Counted from the first letter of the stretch, positions 1 to 9,965 are shown. The stretch: DNA of 64,000 bases from Paulinella micropora (GCA_009731375.1 BJOX01000322.1:136216-200215), one strand, 5' to 3'. Notes: generated by a model from the sequence alone, not told the origin. A program made the numbers and translations.

Positions 1-700
1 TTCCCCCCCCCCCCCCCCCCCCCCTTCGAGCTGGGGTTCTCGGGGGGAGGGCCCCCCGGACCCCCCCTTTCCCGTCGACAGGGTACGTTCCATTGCCGGA
101 GGTACCAGCAGAACCCAACTGTAAGCTCTGGTGGCACAAAAACCTAAAAGCTCTGGTTTTGTGCCACCCGGCACCAAAACTTTTTAAATCTCCGAAGAGA
201 GCGCACCGAGAGGTGTCGGGTACACCAAACATCAGCCTCAAACTCCCTCTGGTGTGCGCAAACGGCGCCTGGTGGCGTGAAAACCTCAATTTTCCGGTGT
301 GTAGGCCACCCGGCGCCACAATTTTTATATTTTCGAAGAGAGCTCATCAAGAAGTGTCAGAAACACTAAATATCAGCCGCTAACTCCCTCTGGTGTGCGC
401 AAAACCTCAATTTTCTGGTGTGGGTGCCGTCCGCGACCAAAACTGGTACGTACAATCGCCGGGCTGTGGTTCCCGGGGGAAGTGCCCCCTGGACCCCCCC
501 TTTCCCGTTGACAGGGTAAGTTCAAATGCCGGAGGGCGCCTGGTGGGACAAGACCTCAATTTTCTGGTGTGGGTGCCACCCGCGACCAAAACGGGTACGT
601 ACAATTGCAGGGCTGGGGTTCCCGGGGGGAGGGCCCCCCCGGACCCCCCCTGCCCCGTCGACAGGGTATGTTGGATTGCCGGAGGCACCGGCAAGTACTG
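1..700. repeat. GC-rich dispersed/tandem repeat block
   Basis: Units of roughly 100-160 bp recur here. Each has a G-run/C-run core next to GTCGACAGGGTACGTTC and a GCCGGAGGTACCGGCA-like stem (around 30-115, 445-540 and 590-690). The same unit returns at 9400-9500 and 9580-9680, so the family is dispersed. Predicted ORFs run in both directions through the repeat with no family likeness, so I see no gene. Confidence 0.7.
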
Positions 701-1430
701 CTAAAAAGCAAGGAAATTCCGCGTTCAGGACACTCCCCTAACAAATATTTGCGTGAATTCCAAAAAAATTATACCAGCATCAAGATCGAGTCTGCTGCTA
801 ACCACCCTGCCAATATGAGCTCCCAACTCCTCTGGTTCCCACAAACCATGATTTATTCCGATGGGAGAGCAGAAAATAGGCTAAAAAAACAAGGAATTTG
901 GCATTCAGGTCGCTCCCCTAACGCAAATATTTGCGTGAATTTCGAAAAAATCATATCAGCATCCGCATCGAGTCTGGGGCTAGCCACCCTGTCAATATGA
1001 GCTCCTAACTCCTCCGGGTTCACACAAACCATGATTTATTCCGACGAGGGTGCAGAAAATAGGCTAAAAAATAAGAAATTTTCGCATTCAGGACACCCCC
1101 CAAACGCAAATATTTGCGTGAATTCCAAAGAAATTATATCAGCATCAACATCGAGTCTGCGGCTAGCCACCCTGTCAATATGAGCTCCCAACTCCTCCTG
1201 GTTCACACAAACCATGATTTATTCCGACACGGGTGCGAAAAAAAACAAGGAATTTTGGCATTCAGGACACTCCCCTAACGCAAATATTTGTGTGAATTTC
1301 AAAAAAATTATATCAGCATCAACATCGAGTTTGGGGCTAGCCACCCTGCAAATATGAGCTCCGAACTCCTCCTCGTTCCCACAAACCGTGAATTATTCCG
1401 ACAGGGGTGCGACAATGCGGTGTGTGTGTG
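700..1430. repeat. About 180-bp tandem repeat, four copies
   Basis: The landmark GCGTGAAT recurs at about 751, 933, 1116 and 1290, giving a period of 174-183 bp. Most units carry the perfect 16-bp palindrome ACGCAAATATTTGCGT, followed by a conserved segment ending in an ACAAACCATGATTTATTCCG-like stretch. One further copy sits at about 9690-9860, again next to the GC-rich unit. No coding potential is evident. Confidence 0.8.
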
Positions 1431-1508
1431 TGGGGGGGGGGGGGTAACACAATTTTCATTTTCCCCATCCCCCCAAAACCCCCCACCCCCTTCACCACAC
1501 CTTTCAGG

Positions 1509-1533
1509 GATAATAATAATAATAATAATAATG

Positions 1534-1571
<38 letters not shown>
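1509..1571. repeat. (AAT)n microsatellite
   Basis: Near-perfect AAT repeat. On the minus strand it is (ATT)n, the usual 3' tail of the SINE and LINE-like repeats in this window. Similar arrays occur at 1694-1740, 8383-8428, 8671-8716, 11770-11817, 12050-12125, 15376-15433 and 16056-16085. Confidence 0.9.
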
Positions 1572-1572
<1 letters not shown>

Positions 1573-1630
1573 GTGCTTCTCTGTCAATGGCTGATGCATT
1601 TCTGCACATGCGCCTCCATCGTCTCACCCG
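1572..1630 (-). mobile_element. SINE 3'-end fragment
   Basis: This is the 3' body of the tRNA-derived SINE seen complete at 8429-8670 and 11818-12049. It ends in (ATT)n on the minus strand and runs into an assembly gap at 1631, so the tRNA-like head is not visible. Confidence 0.75.
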
Positions 1631-1693
1631 NNNNNNNNNNNNNNNNNNNNNNNNNNNNNNNNNNNNNNNNNNNNNNNNNNNNNNNNNNNNNNN

Positions 1694-1743
<50 letters not shown>

Positions 1744-1842
1744 TAGTGTATCTCCTGCCAATTGCTGAGCCAAAAGGCCATGTGCATCCAGTCCTCCATT
1801 CCATAAGGAAAGTCTCCACACCAATCGGTGGAATAAAGGAAG
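1744..1842 (-). mobile_element. LINE-like 3' end, family C, copy 1
   Basis: A 99-bp segment repeated almost exactly at 8717-8833. On the minus strand it ends CAGCAATTGGCAGGAGATAC followed by an ACTATT-type tail, closely resembling the SINE 3' end. The upstream part is lost in a gap (1843-1969). It may be the 3' end of the LINE that mobilises the SINE, but no RT is visible here. Confidence 0.55.
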
Positions 1843-1969
1843 NNNNNNNNNNNNNNNNNNNNNNNNNNNNNNNNNNNNNNNNNNNNNNNNNNNNNNNNNN
1901 NNNNNNNNNNNNNNNNNNNNNNNNNNNNNNNNNNNNNNNNNNNNNNNNNNNNNNNNNNNNNNNNNNNNN

Positions 1970-1987
1970 ATGATGATGATGATGATG

Positions 1988-2044
<57 letters not shown>
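1970..2044 (-). repeat. (ATT)n 3' tail of the LINE
   Basis: ATG/AAT triplet array. It directly abuts the 3' end of the minus-strand LINE at 2045 and so reads as its microsatellite 3' tail. Confidence 0.7.
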
Positions 2045-2056
2045 GGCTTCCTCAGA

Positions 2057-2446
2057 CTATAGCAGCAGATCCAGATCCTGGACATGTGCCTCCATTGGGT
2101 CACCGGGGTCAGCCGATCCCAACGCATTGTCAGAACACCAAACAGACATAGCAGCAACAGCAACAGCAGGGGCAGATGGGGGCTGTGAAGTGCATGAAGA
2201 GCTAGATGCGAGGGTGTTAGCTGAAGAGAAGAACTCGGAGACACTACGCTGCGCTCCCGAACCCCTCTCTCTAGCCAGGACGTCCACACTGCGCGGACGG
2301 CCGCGCCGCGCAACATCAACGTCACTTGGGGGAGAGGGTGGGACAGAAGCTGATGGAACCTCAGTGAGGTCAATCACCTCCTCGCCCCCATCCTCCACCC
2401 CAAGCTCCTCCCTTTTACCCTCCCTAGCAGACCAACACTCAGACAC
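2057..2446 (-). other. In-frame extension after the LINE TAA stop
   Basis: After the stop at 2447-2449 the same frame stays open for 129 codons. It encodes acidic, Ser/Pro-rich sequence ending in PMEAHVQDLDLLL just before the (ATT)n tail. The nucleotides coding for MEAHVQ resemble the 3' region of the SINE (ATGGAGGCGCATGTGCAG). Either the TAA is a premature stop in this copy or the frame is open by chance in GC-rich sequence. Confidence 0.45.
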
Positions 2447-5400
2447 TTATGATCCAAACAACACATCCAACTTCGGAGGGGGACGCAACGCTGTAACCCC
2501 TAACAACGCAGCAAGCCTAAAGTTACTGCGGAAGCGCGACTTCCCCCGAAAAAGCTTACAAAACAATCGTGATTGATCCACAGGCGACATATCATCCCAA
2601 CCCTGCCGCACAGAGCCCTCCCGCTCCCGCCCAAGCAACACATCCTCCACCACAACCTCACCGCCTACGACCTCACCACCCTCCTCACTCCCTCCATCCC
2701 CCTCAGCACCCCCCACAGCCATGCCACCGAGCCTCTGCATACTCAGCAACAGCTGCTTACGTCTCCCCTCATGCATGGGGCAATCCCATAAGAAGTGCGC
2801 AAGGGACTCATTGACATCATCATGACAACAGAAGCAGCGAGGGGACATGCCACTGACCAACTTGCTGCGGTACAACCGAAGGCGGTTGTTGCAGCTGAGC
2901 AACCTTCTCCGAAGCAGATTATAATGCGCATCATCAAGGGCTACCCATCTTGGGAACTCCTTAGTTCCAAAGACTTGTCTTAGGATGACTCGCAGGCCAT
3001 CAGTAAGATCGCTGCCTGCCTCTCGCTTGTCCCACATCAGTTGCTGCACCATCTTGACGTCCTGCTGAAGGGCCCACTTGTCCACAGTCGAACACCAACC
3101 CTCGAGGTCCTTCTCTGAGCTATTTAGGAGCTCCTGAAGCCCTTGTTGTAGATCCATTGAGTCCCTGATAGCGCCTTCGGCCTCCGCAGTCCAGTCGGAT
3201 TTGACTTGAGATGCGATGACAGGAAATCGCTTCTCCGGTAGAACACGCAGCCGTCCATAGAACTTCAGTTGCGCCGCCCGCCGCAAACGCTCCGCACTCA
3301 AAGAGCGCGCCAGAAAGAGTGTAATCCACTTGCTTGTCTTAGGGCTGATGCCGAGAATCATCCTCATGGGGCGCAGCATTGCTGCCTCCAGCTTGGTGAG
3401 CTGCGATACGGGGGCACGCCAGACATCGAAGGCGTACTTCAGCTTGGCCCCCACAAGTTGATTCCAGCACATGAGACGATACCTAGCTTGTATCTCACCT
3501 GCACACCACAAAGAGTACCAACCTGCGGTGGCGACTTCAGTGACACGCGTAGCCCGCAGGGCCTGCTCCTTCCACTTCAGGTCGTCGGTGATAACCACTC
3601 CCAGGTACTTGTACTGACTGGTGACACAAAGCTTCTGGCCGCGAAACCACACCACGGGCTCACCTCGCTCCCTGATACTTGGTCGTTTCGCCTTGCTCGA
3701 CGTGTAAATGGGCATGATTTCCGTCTTGCCGGGCTTCAAGTTGACTTCCAGCCGGTAATCTTCCGCGAACTTGGCCACAACATTGACCATCTTCTGGAGC
3801 TCGGTGCGACTGTGAGCGATGAGGGCCACGTCGTCCGCGTATAGAAGTGCCTTGATGTCGTTCAGCCGCTTCACATCCGTGATCTTGAGGGCACTCGCCA
3901 GCCGATCACACAGCTCATCCATAAAGACGTTGAAGAGTGTGGGAGAGAGAGGGGACCCCTGTTGGACGCCTACACCCTCCAGTACTTCGGGGGTGAGTGC
4001 TCCATCAACTAGCACTTGCGACGAAGTCTGCTCGTAGCACCTGCGTAGCGTGCGCCAGAACTTGCCCCTTACACCCAGCTTCCAGAGCCTCTCAAATAGG
4101 CCATCTCTCCAAACAGACGGGAAAGCCTTGCGTAGATCGACGAACAGGACATACGACTCCCGCTTCTGCTGCTGACGCCCCTTCAACCTCTGCCAAAGGG
4201 TAAAGACCTGATCCGTAGTGCGACGCCCCGGGCGGAAGCCTCCCTGCTCTGGACGTAGCTTATCCGGGCCATCCACGAAGAGCGTTAGACGAGTAGCTAA
4301 TAAGGACAGATACAGCTTACCAAGGCAACTAATAATCGAGATATCCCTCCAGTTGTCAGGATCCGTAGGATCCCCACCCTTGGGGATATTGACGATGATT
4401 CCCTTGCCCCAAGCTTTTGGAGTCCTCTCGGCTTCTCGAATCCAGTTGAAGTACTGCGTTAAGTAGCCATTGATGTAGGCGCCGCCATACTTGAGCATCT
4501 CGTTCTTCACTTTGTCCTCGCCACAAGCTTTGTGGTTATTCAGGGCACGTTGCCTTGCAAGGACCTCCTCTTGCGTGAACGGCTTGTCCAGCTCTTCGCA
4601 AGTGTCTTCACCTACTTCGTGCTCCTTCATAGCCCGGGCCACCTCATCTCTGAAGCGATCGTTCCAGTGGAACTGCCGCTTAGCTTCGGCTTCCTCCCAC
4701 TCCAGCGAGCCTGCTTCTGCACAGCACTCCACCACAACAGCCGCACTTGCCGGATTTTCCCGTGGCTTCACCGAATTTTTCCGAAATTCCTCCCACCGAG
4801 CGACCTTTTCCGGCAGCGTACACGCCAGTGAGCCATCCTCCCTTTGCACCGGCGCGGAGACCTTCGTTCTGCGTGCCCCGCCAAGCCGCTTCGCGAGTAG
4901 CCAAAAGCGCTTTGAGGATTGCTCGCGTTGACATTTGACCGCTTCTTCCTGCACTTGCTTGAAGGAGGCGGACTTCTTGGCCCGAGTTGCCTTCCGAATT
5001 TGCTTGCGGAGCCGTAGCCAATTCAGACGGGCTTCCGCATTCGATTCATCCCTCCTGTATGCTGCGTAGGCCTCCCGGCGCTGCTGAATGAGCTCCTTTA
5101 GCTCCCCGTCGAACCAATTGTTGGTGAAACGGGGTCGTATACATCTGGAGCCAAGGACCCGGTGCGCCGCCATTCGGAAGGACTGCGCCACTCGCTCGGT
5201 GACGTCATCTACCACCCGTTGGCTGTCGGCACCACCCGATAGGTCAAGCTCAGGCAGCTGATGCACTCCAAGCTTCTGTAGGCAATGCTGGAATACGTCA
5301 TCGAACTTGTCGCGTAGATAATCCAGCGCTTGCTTCGCAGCGTGATCATTACCCGAGACACCAGCACCAATAAGCTTATCAACACGAAAGGACCTGTAAG

Positions 5401-7165
5401 GTTTCGCAGCCCGCTTTGGCCGGCGCTGGCCGCTCCACGTCAGTTCGGCCCATACTGCCTTGTGGTCCGTATCAAGATCATCTTCGCATACTCCGAACTT
5501 TGCTCCAGATGCCAAGCCAGGCGACGCGCAGATGTAATCGAGGAGGTGCTTGCCTGTGCCCATGCCGCGCTGCTCACGCCGGGACCACCAGTAGGACCCT
5601 TCCACTGGGCACGAGAAGCCGCTCAGATTTCGCAGGCCCGTAGCGACGAGGACAGCCGCGAGTCTCTTGCCGTTCTCCGAACGTACCGGTGCTCCCTTAT
5701 CATCGACCTCCCCGTGCTGACCGACGATGCCCTCCTCTTTTCGGCTGCATGCCGGCCCGAGCTTCGCGTTGGCATCCGCCACCGTGACCACAAGACCTTT
5801 GGCTCCAAAAAAAGCTATAGCTGCCTGCCAGGCCGCATACGCCTCTGACGACTCTTCTTCCTGCGTTTCCTGGGGAAAGTAGCCGTTGCCCACATAGATA
5901 TCCTGAGCGCCGGTAACACCCGAGGCGATACGCAGCCACACTTGCTGCCGGTGGTCGACGGGGGCTGACACCAGGTTGCAATACGGACCAAGGAAGTTAG
6001 CCACCGCGAATAGAACCCCACCCTTGCAGCGATTTTTCTCGCTGACCTCCGCAGGTTTTCCAAAAATCCGGAATCCATCCAGGCTGCATTTGGAAAGTTG
6101 CTTCTTGCCCATGCGGTGCTCCTGAGCCCCGATGACTAGCCAGCCCTCGTGCTTGTAGAATGATGCCCATTCCGCCGTGCCTACGTTGTCGTATCCCGTT
6201 TTACCCTGCCAGTTGTGACTCGCGACGAGTAGCTTGAAGCCGGTATCGAACTGCTTGGAGCGGTGCTTCTTGGCTCGTTTCCGGACCCGACGGCCGCGCT
6301 TGGCTTCCGCCCTCGTGCTGCCCCCCTCTGCAGGTGCTTGCGCAGGTTGGTCCCCCACTGCACTGGCCGCCGAATGCAGGGGCACCACATGCACATCAGC
6401 ACACTCAGACACACACTTAGGTGCATCGGCAGCCAATTCCGAAGACACCACCTGCACATCATCGACACATTCTTCATGCAGAGGCAAGACGCGATATCCC
6501 GTCGCAGCTTCCTCCTTCCGGACCGCCGCTTCCCCACGCAGATGGATGCGAATAAGCCTTCGGACACGTTCCCTGTCCCTGAACCTGCGCCCAAGGGCCA
6601 CATTGACCCCTCTGCCGAAGAATTTGAGATGTTTGAGTTGCTGCAACGCCGTCTGCCTGCTGTCATCGTCCTCGTAGACCAGCTCCAGGTGACGAGACAT
6701 TCGCTGGCCTTGCCACTCCATTACCGGGACCACCAGACCAAGACCGCTCATTTTGGAGGCGATCTCCTGTAGATTGGCGCGTTCTGAGAGCCCCCAGACA
6801 ATCAGATTACGCCCGTCCTTGTCGTACCGATCTACCCGCCGGTACCGTCGAGGCGGCGGTGCCATCTGCCATATAGCGCCGCTCGCCTTATGTTGAAGCG
6901 CCGACCCGTGTGCCAGGTTTGGGGAGGAAGGATGAGGCGCAGCTAAGATAGCCTCTCCACGTGGTTCAGGAATTCCGTCATATACGCGAGCCCTCATCCT
7001 CCCATCCTGGGACATCGGGCCAGAGCCCGTCGAAGAGGCATTCCCACGGGGATTGTCCAGGTCTTCGGCGATTCTACCTTGTCCCATAAGGGCCACAGTG
7101 GTAGCTCCGTGCTTCGCGTATTTGTAATCCATTGAGAGTAGTAGACGGCCAATGTCGCTGGCCAT
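2447..7165 (-). CDS. LINE ORF2-like protein: endonuclease plus reverse transcriptase
   Basis: The protein has 1,572 residues from the ATG at 7165; a GTG precedes it and an in-frame TAA lies just upstream. Residues of about 115-200 form an RRM-like or ORF1-like segment (RNLIVWGLSE). The APE endonuclease covers about 310-575, with motifs SHNWQG, GAQEHRM, VTVADANA and DTDHKAVW supplying the expected N, E, D/N and D-H residues. A central basic linker follows. The RT lies at about 920-1180, with PEQGGFRPGRRTTDQ, FVDLRKAFPS, QQGSPLSP and the catalytic LLYADDVAL near residue 1109. A C-terminal zinc-binding motif CFCCHDDVNESLAHFLWDC sits at about 1440-1460. The protein nicks DNA and reverse-transcribes its own RNA at the target. 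All catalytic motifs look intact, so the copy may be recent. It ends at a TAA that is followed in the same frame by 129 more codons. Confidence 0.92.
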   Translation of the reverse strand: MASDIGRLLLSMDYKYAKHGATTVALMGQGRIAEDLDNPRGNASSTGSGPMSQDGRMRARVYDGIPEPRGEAILAAPHPSSPNLAHGSALQHKASGAIWQMAPPPRRYRRVDRYDKDGRNLIVWGLSERANLQEIASKMSGLGLVVPVMEWQGQRMSRHLELVYEDDDSRQTALQQLKHLKFFGRGVNVALGRRFRDRERVRRLIRIHLRGEAAVRKEEAATGYRVLPLHEECVDDVQVVSSELAADAPKCVSECADVHVVPLHSAASAVGDQPAQAPAEGGSTRAEAKRGRRVRKRAKKHRSKQFDTGFKLLVASHNWQGKTGYDNVGTAEWASFYKHEGWLVIGAQEHRMGKKQLSKCSLDGFRIFGKPAEVSEKNRCKGGVLFAVANFLGPYCNLVSAPVDHRQQVWLRIASGVTGAQDIYVGNGYFPQETQEEESSEAYAAWQAAIAFFGAKGLVVTVADANAKLGPACSRKEEGIVGQHGEVDDKGAPVRSENGKRLAAVLVATGLRNLSGFSCPVEGSYWWSRREQRGMGTGKHLLDYICASPGLASGAKFGVCEDDLDTDHKAVWAELTWSGQRRPKRAAKPYRSFRVDKLIGAGVSGNDHAAKQALDYLRDKFDDVFQHCLQKLGVHQLPELDLSGGADSQRVVDDVTERVAQSFRMAAHRVLGSRCIRPRFTNNWFDGELKELIQQRREAYAAYRRDESNAEARLNWLRLRKQIRKATRAKKSASFKQVQEEAVKCQREQSSKRFWLLAKRLGGARRTKVSAPVQREDGSLACTLPEKVARWEEFRKNSVKPRENPASAAVVVECCAEAGSLEWEEAEAKRQFHWNDRFRDEVARAMKEHEVGEDTCEELDKPFTQEEVLARQRALNNHKACGEDKVKNEMLKYGGAYINGYLTQYFNWIREAERTPKAWGKGIIVNIPKGGDPTDPDNWRDISIISCLGKLYLSLLATRLTLFVDGPDKLRPEQGGFRPGRRTTDQVFTLWQRLKGRQQQKRESYVLFVDLRKAFPSVWRDGLFERLWKLGVRGKFWRTLRRCYEQTSSQVLVDGALTPEVLEGVGVQQGSPLSPTLFNVFMDELCDRLASALKITDVKRLNDIKALLYADDVALIAHSRTELQKMVNVVAKFAEDYRLEVNLKPGKTEIMPIYTSSKAKRPSIRERGEPVVWFRGQKLCVTSQYKYLGVVITDDLKWKEQALRATRVTEVATAGWYSLWCAGEIQARYRLMCWNQLVGAKLKYAFDVWRAPVSQLTKLEAAMLRPMRMILGISPKTSKWITLFLARSLSAERLRRAAQLKFYGRLRVLPEKRFPVIASQVKSDWTAEAEGAIRDSMDLQQGLQELLNSSEKDLEGWCSTVDKWALQQDVKMVQQLMWDKREAGSDLTDGLRVILRQVFGTKEFPRWVALDDAHYNLLRRRLLSCNNRLRLYRSKLVSGMSPRCFCCHDDVNESLAHFLWDCPMHEGRRKQLLLSMQRLGGMAVGGAEGDGGSEEGGEVVGGEVVVEDVLLGREREGSVRQGWDDMSPVDQSRLFCKLFRGKSRFRSNFRLAALLGVTALRPPPKLDVLFGS

Positions 7166-7170
7166 CACCG

Positions 7171-7742
7171 CCGCGCCTCTTTACGCCGAGGAAAGCGCCC
7201 GTCCATGCAAATAGCATCGGCGGTATCTGCAACACACACTACACGCATTTCCGCCGGTGTCACTGGACGCTGCCGCGTCGCTTCGTGCCCTTCGGCGCCC
7301 GCCAGCACCCCCAGCGTCGCCAGAACCTGCCTCACGCACTACACACACTCTCCATCGCATCGCCAACGCCTCTACTCTCATGCCTTATGGACTTTCAGCT
7401 GCTCCTAACAATACACATCATGAGGTACGGGTGTCCCCGAGTGGAGCCAGATCGGACGGCGTGCCGCTGAAACTCCTTCCCCCACGTGGGTATAGAAGGC
7501 GCGAACCTAGCGGTACCTATAGGGTCTTACAGACAAGTATAGTAATCCCAGCCGAAGCTGCTCAGTTAGAAATGCAACGGTGGAGGTTGTGAATGCATGG
7601 GGCAAGGCACGGCAACGCAGCAAGGCACTGGCAAGGCATTGGGACCGACTGAAGCCCCTTTCCAACGTGCGCGTCATCATGTATTCCAGTTAGGCAACCC
7701 CGAAGAAGCGAAGATAGCGAGGAGACAAAACCCAGATAGGAT
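7171..7742. other. No gene seen; GC-rich then unique sequence
   Basis: 7171-7480 is GC-rich with short overlapping ORFs in several frames and is probably LINE 5' UTR. In 7481-7742 I see no coding or repeat signal beyond short degenerate direct repeats of GGCAAGGCA type. Confidence 0.4.
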
Positions 7743-7830
7743 GAAGATAGGATTAACATGAAGCCGAGATGGAGCCGAGTTGGAACAGGTCAACTCGGCC
7801 CCATCTCGGCTCAATGTGAATCCTATCTTC
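7743..7830. repeat. Long hairpin (inverted repeat, about 40-bp arms, 7-bp loop)
   Basis: Arm 7743-7783 (GAAGATAGGATT...GCCGAGTTG) pairs with 7791-7830 (CAACTCGGC...AATCCTATCTTC) with only a few mismatches. It could be a foldback element or a structured RNA. No target-site duplication is clear. Confidence 0.75.
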
Positions 7831-8067
7831 AACCCATCTCGGTACTGTTTCCTCCGAATGCTCACCTCAACAAGATCACCAAACCGGAACTGGAAGCCCC
7901 CAGGCATTTACTCGGCAGGAAATTCGGCGAAAATGGGCTAACCAGGAAACCAGACCCAAACCAACAGCCAAGAAAAACGAGCCAACCAACAATCCAACAG
8001 ACAACCCCACAACCTGCCTGGCGAACCCCTACCGAGTAAATGCCCAGTTGAGAGTTGCGCATATCCC

Positions 8068-8094
8068 GGTGACCGCCCTCCCCAAGCGGTCACC
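8068..8094. repeat. Small perfect hairpin
   Basis: GGTGACCGC at 8068-8076 pairs with GCGGTCACC at 8086-8094 around a C-rich loop. It lies in a stretch (7831-8160) with no gene signal. Confidence 0.5.
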
Positions 8095-8181
8095 TTCGTG
8101 GGGAGAGGCCCAACCACCTCCTCTTCCCATGGAGTGCCATCTTGTGCACCCCTCCAGAATAATAATAATAATAATAACAAT

Positions 8182-8230
8182 AGTGCTTCTCTGTCAAAGG
8201 CTGATGCATTTCTGCACATGCGCCTCCATC
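8182..8230 (-). mobile_element. SINE 3'-end fragment
   Basis: About 49 bp matching the terminal 3' part of the SINE, bounded by AAT repeats on both sides and followed by a second, longer copy. Confidence 0.7.
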
Positions 8231-8245
8231 AATAATAACAATAAT

Positions 8246-8380
8246 AGTGCTTCTCTGTCAATGGCTGATGCATTTCTGCACATGTGCCTCCATCGTCTCA
8301 CCCGTGAGGGGAGTACGAAGAATTGACGATAAGCTCTAATGACACCCCCGCAAGGGCAGTTCCAACACTTCCAGACGGGC
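8246..8380 (-). mobile_element. SINE, 5'-truncated copy
   Basis: Contains the SINE body but lacks the tRNA-like head. It is flanked by AAT arrays. Truncation at the 5' end is typical of LINE-driven retrotransposition. Confidence 0.75.
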
Positions 8381-8419
<39 letters not shown>

Positions 8420-8428
8420 CATAATAAT

Positions 8429-8670
8429 AGTGCTTCTCAGTCAATGGCGAATGCATTTCTGCACATGTGCCTCCATCGTCTCACCCGCGAGGGGAGTACA
8501 AAGATTTGACGATAGGCTCTACTGACACCACCGCAAGGCAGCTCCAAGCCTTCCAGACAGACCAATACTTTCAAAGAAAATCTCGTTTGAAAATACTGGC
8601 ACCGACGGGAATCGAACTGGCGACAGGTCCCAGATGGTAGACCTTAACCACTGGGCTATCGCGGTGCCAC
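8429..8670 (-). mobile_element. tRNA-derived SINE, full length
   Basis: On the minus strand the element begins GGCACCG and, about 67 nt later, reaches CGGTGCC, a perfect 7-bp acceptor-like stem. Between them lie an A-box-like TAGCCCAGTGG and a B-box-like GTTCGATTCCC, the internal RNA polymerase III promoter. A tRNA-unrelated body of about 170 nt follows, ending in (ATT)n. This copy is diverged from the others in the body. Confidence 0.85.
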
Positions 8671-8716
<46 letters not shown>

Positions 8717-8717
<1 letters not shown>

Positions 8718-8854
8718 GTGTATGTGTATCTCCTGCCAATTGCTGAGCCAAAAGGCCATGTGCATCCAGTCCTCCATTCCATAAGGAAAGTCTCCACACC
8801 AATCGGTGGAATAAAGGAAGTGACGGCATAGAACATTACTCTAGGAGCTTTATA
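8717..8854 (-). mobile_element. LINE-like 3' end, family C, copy 2
   Basis: Nearly identical to 1744-1842 and extending further 5' (toward 8854) before a gap. It ends in (ATT)n on the minus strand. Shared features with the SINE 3' end include ATGGAGG, CACATG and the final 25 nt. Confidence 0.6.
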
Positions 8855-9059
8855 NNNNNNNNNNNNNNNNNNNNNNNNNNNNNNNNNNNNNNNNNNNNNN
8901 NNNNNNNNNNNNNNNNNNNNNNNNNNNNNNNNNNNNNNNNNNNNNNNNNNNNNNNNNNNNNNNNNNNNNNNNNNNNNNNNNNNNNNNNNNNNNNNNNNCC
9001 CCCCCCCCCCCCCCCTCTTCCCAAGGTCGCTTTTTCTCTAATTGTCACATGCACAGCTT

Positions 9060-9570
9060 TTACAGCCTTGGAGCAATCTCAGCCATTCATTTTGGCACTA
9101 ATTTTTAATTACATTGGAATTTCATAATGTCAACTATATCCCTAAAAAGAGCTCGTAACAAGCTTGCGAAAACATAAAAAATCAGCCTCTCGGCACAACT
9201 TAGAGCCTTAGAGCATTCTCTGCCATTCATTTTGGCACTACTTTGCCGAAATCTTCATAAATCTCTTTTTCAGCTGGTTCACTACCTAGAGCGCGTCCCG
9301 ACGTTGTGAAAACCAAAAAATCAGCCTCTCAACCCTTATGGCACAACTTTGGGAGCCTTCGGGCATTCTCAGCCATTCATTTTGGTGCTGGCAAATTCGC
9401 TTCGGGTACGTACAATTACAGGGCTTGGGTTCCCGTGGGGAGGGCCCCCCGGACCCTCCCTTTTCCAGTCGACAGGGTACGTTCAAATGCCGTAGGTAAG
9501 CGGCATAAACCCTGCTGGCACAACTCTTAGAGCCTTGGAGCAATCTCTGCCATTCATTTTGTGCCGGCTA
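9060..9570. repeat. Tandem repeat, about 145-180 bp, four copies
   Basis: The landmark GCCATTCATTTTG recurs at about 9084, 9223, 9373 and 9549 with related flanks (AGAGCATTCTC-like and GGCACTA). The array passes into a copy of the GC-rich unit. No gene. Confidence 0.65.
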
Positions 9571-9965
9571 ATTCGCGTGGGGTATGTACCATTGCAGGGC
9601 TGGGGTTCCCAGGGGCAGGGCCCCCGGACCATCCCTTCCCCGTCGACAGGGTACGTTCAATTGCCGGAGGTACCGGCAAGTACTCCCAAAAAAACAAGGA
9701 ATTTTGGCATTCAGGAAACTCGCCTGACGCAAATGTTTGCGTGAATTCCAAAGAAATTATAACAACATCAGCATCGAGTCTGGGGCTAGCTAGCCGTCCT
9801 GCAAATATGAGCTCCCAACTCCTTCTGGTTCCTACAAACCATGATTTATAGGGACAGGGGTGCGAAAATGCGGGTGTGTGTGTGAGTGGGGAAGGGGGGG
9901 TGTTACACAATTTCCATTTTCCCCCTGCCCCCAAACCCCCACCCCCTACTCCCAACACCTTTCAG
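9571..9965. repeat. Second copy of the GC-rich plus 180-bp repeat pair
   Basis: Repeats the order seen at 590-1500: GC-rich unit, 180-bp unit with a near-palindromic GACGCAAATGTTTGCGTG, G-run/C-run, the CTTTCAGGGATAATAAT junction, then AAT microsatellite. The conserved order implies one composite dispersed element. Confidence 0.7.

Larger units (their letters stand above)
2045..7170 (-). mobile_element. Non-LTR retrotransposon (LINE), apparently full-length coding copy
   Basis: A single long ORF carries an APE-type endonuclease and a reverse transcriptase. A short 3' region and an (ATT)n tail follow. The 5' end is not sharply defined: the GC-rich sequence from 7171 to about 7480 may be its 5' UTR. 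No target-site duplication could be assigned because the 3' flank is microsatellite and gap. The clade cannot be fixed by eye. Confidence 0.8.

Noticed and set aside
3269-5848. Plus-strand ORFs of up to 191 codons opposite the LINE
   Set aside because: Antisense shadows of the GC-rich LINE ORF with no domain likeness.
8604-8670. Functional tRNA gene
   Set aside because: The head has a good acceptor stem and A/B boxes, but it is fused to the SINE body, recurs in several copies and lacks a convincing full cloverleaf.
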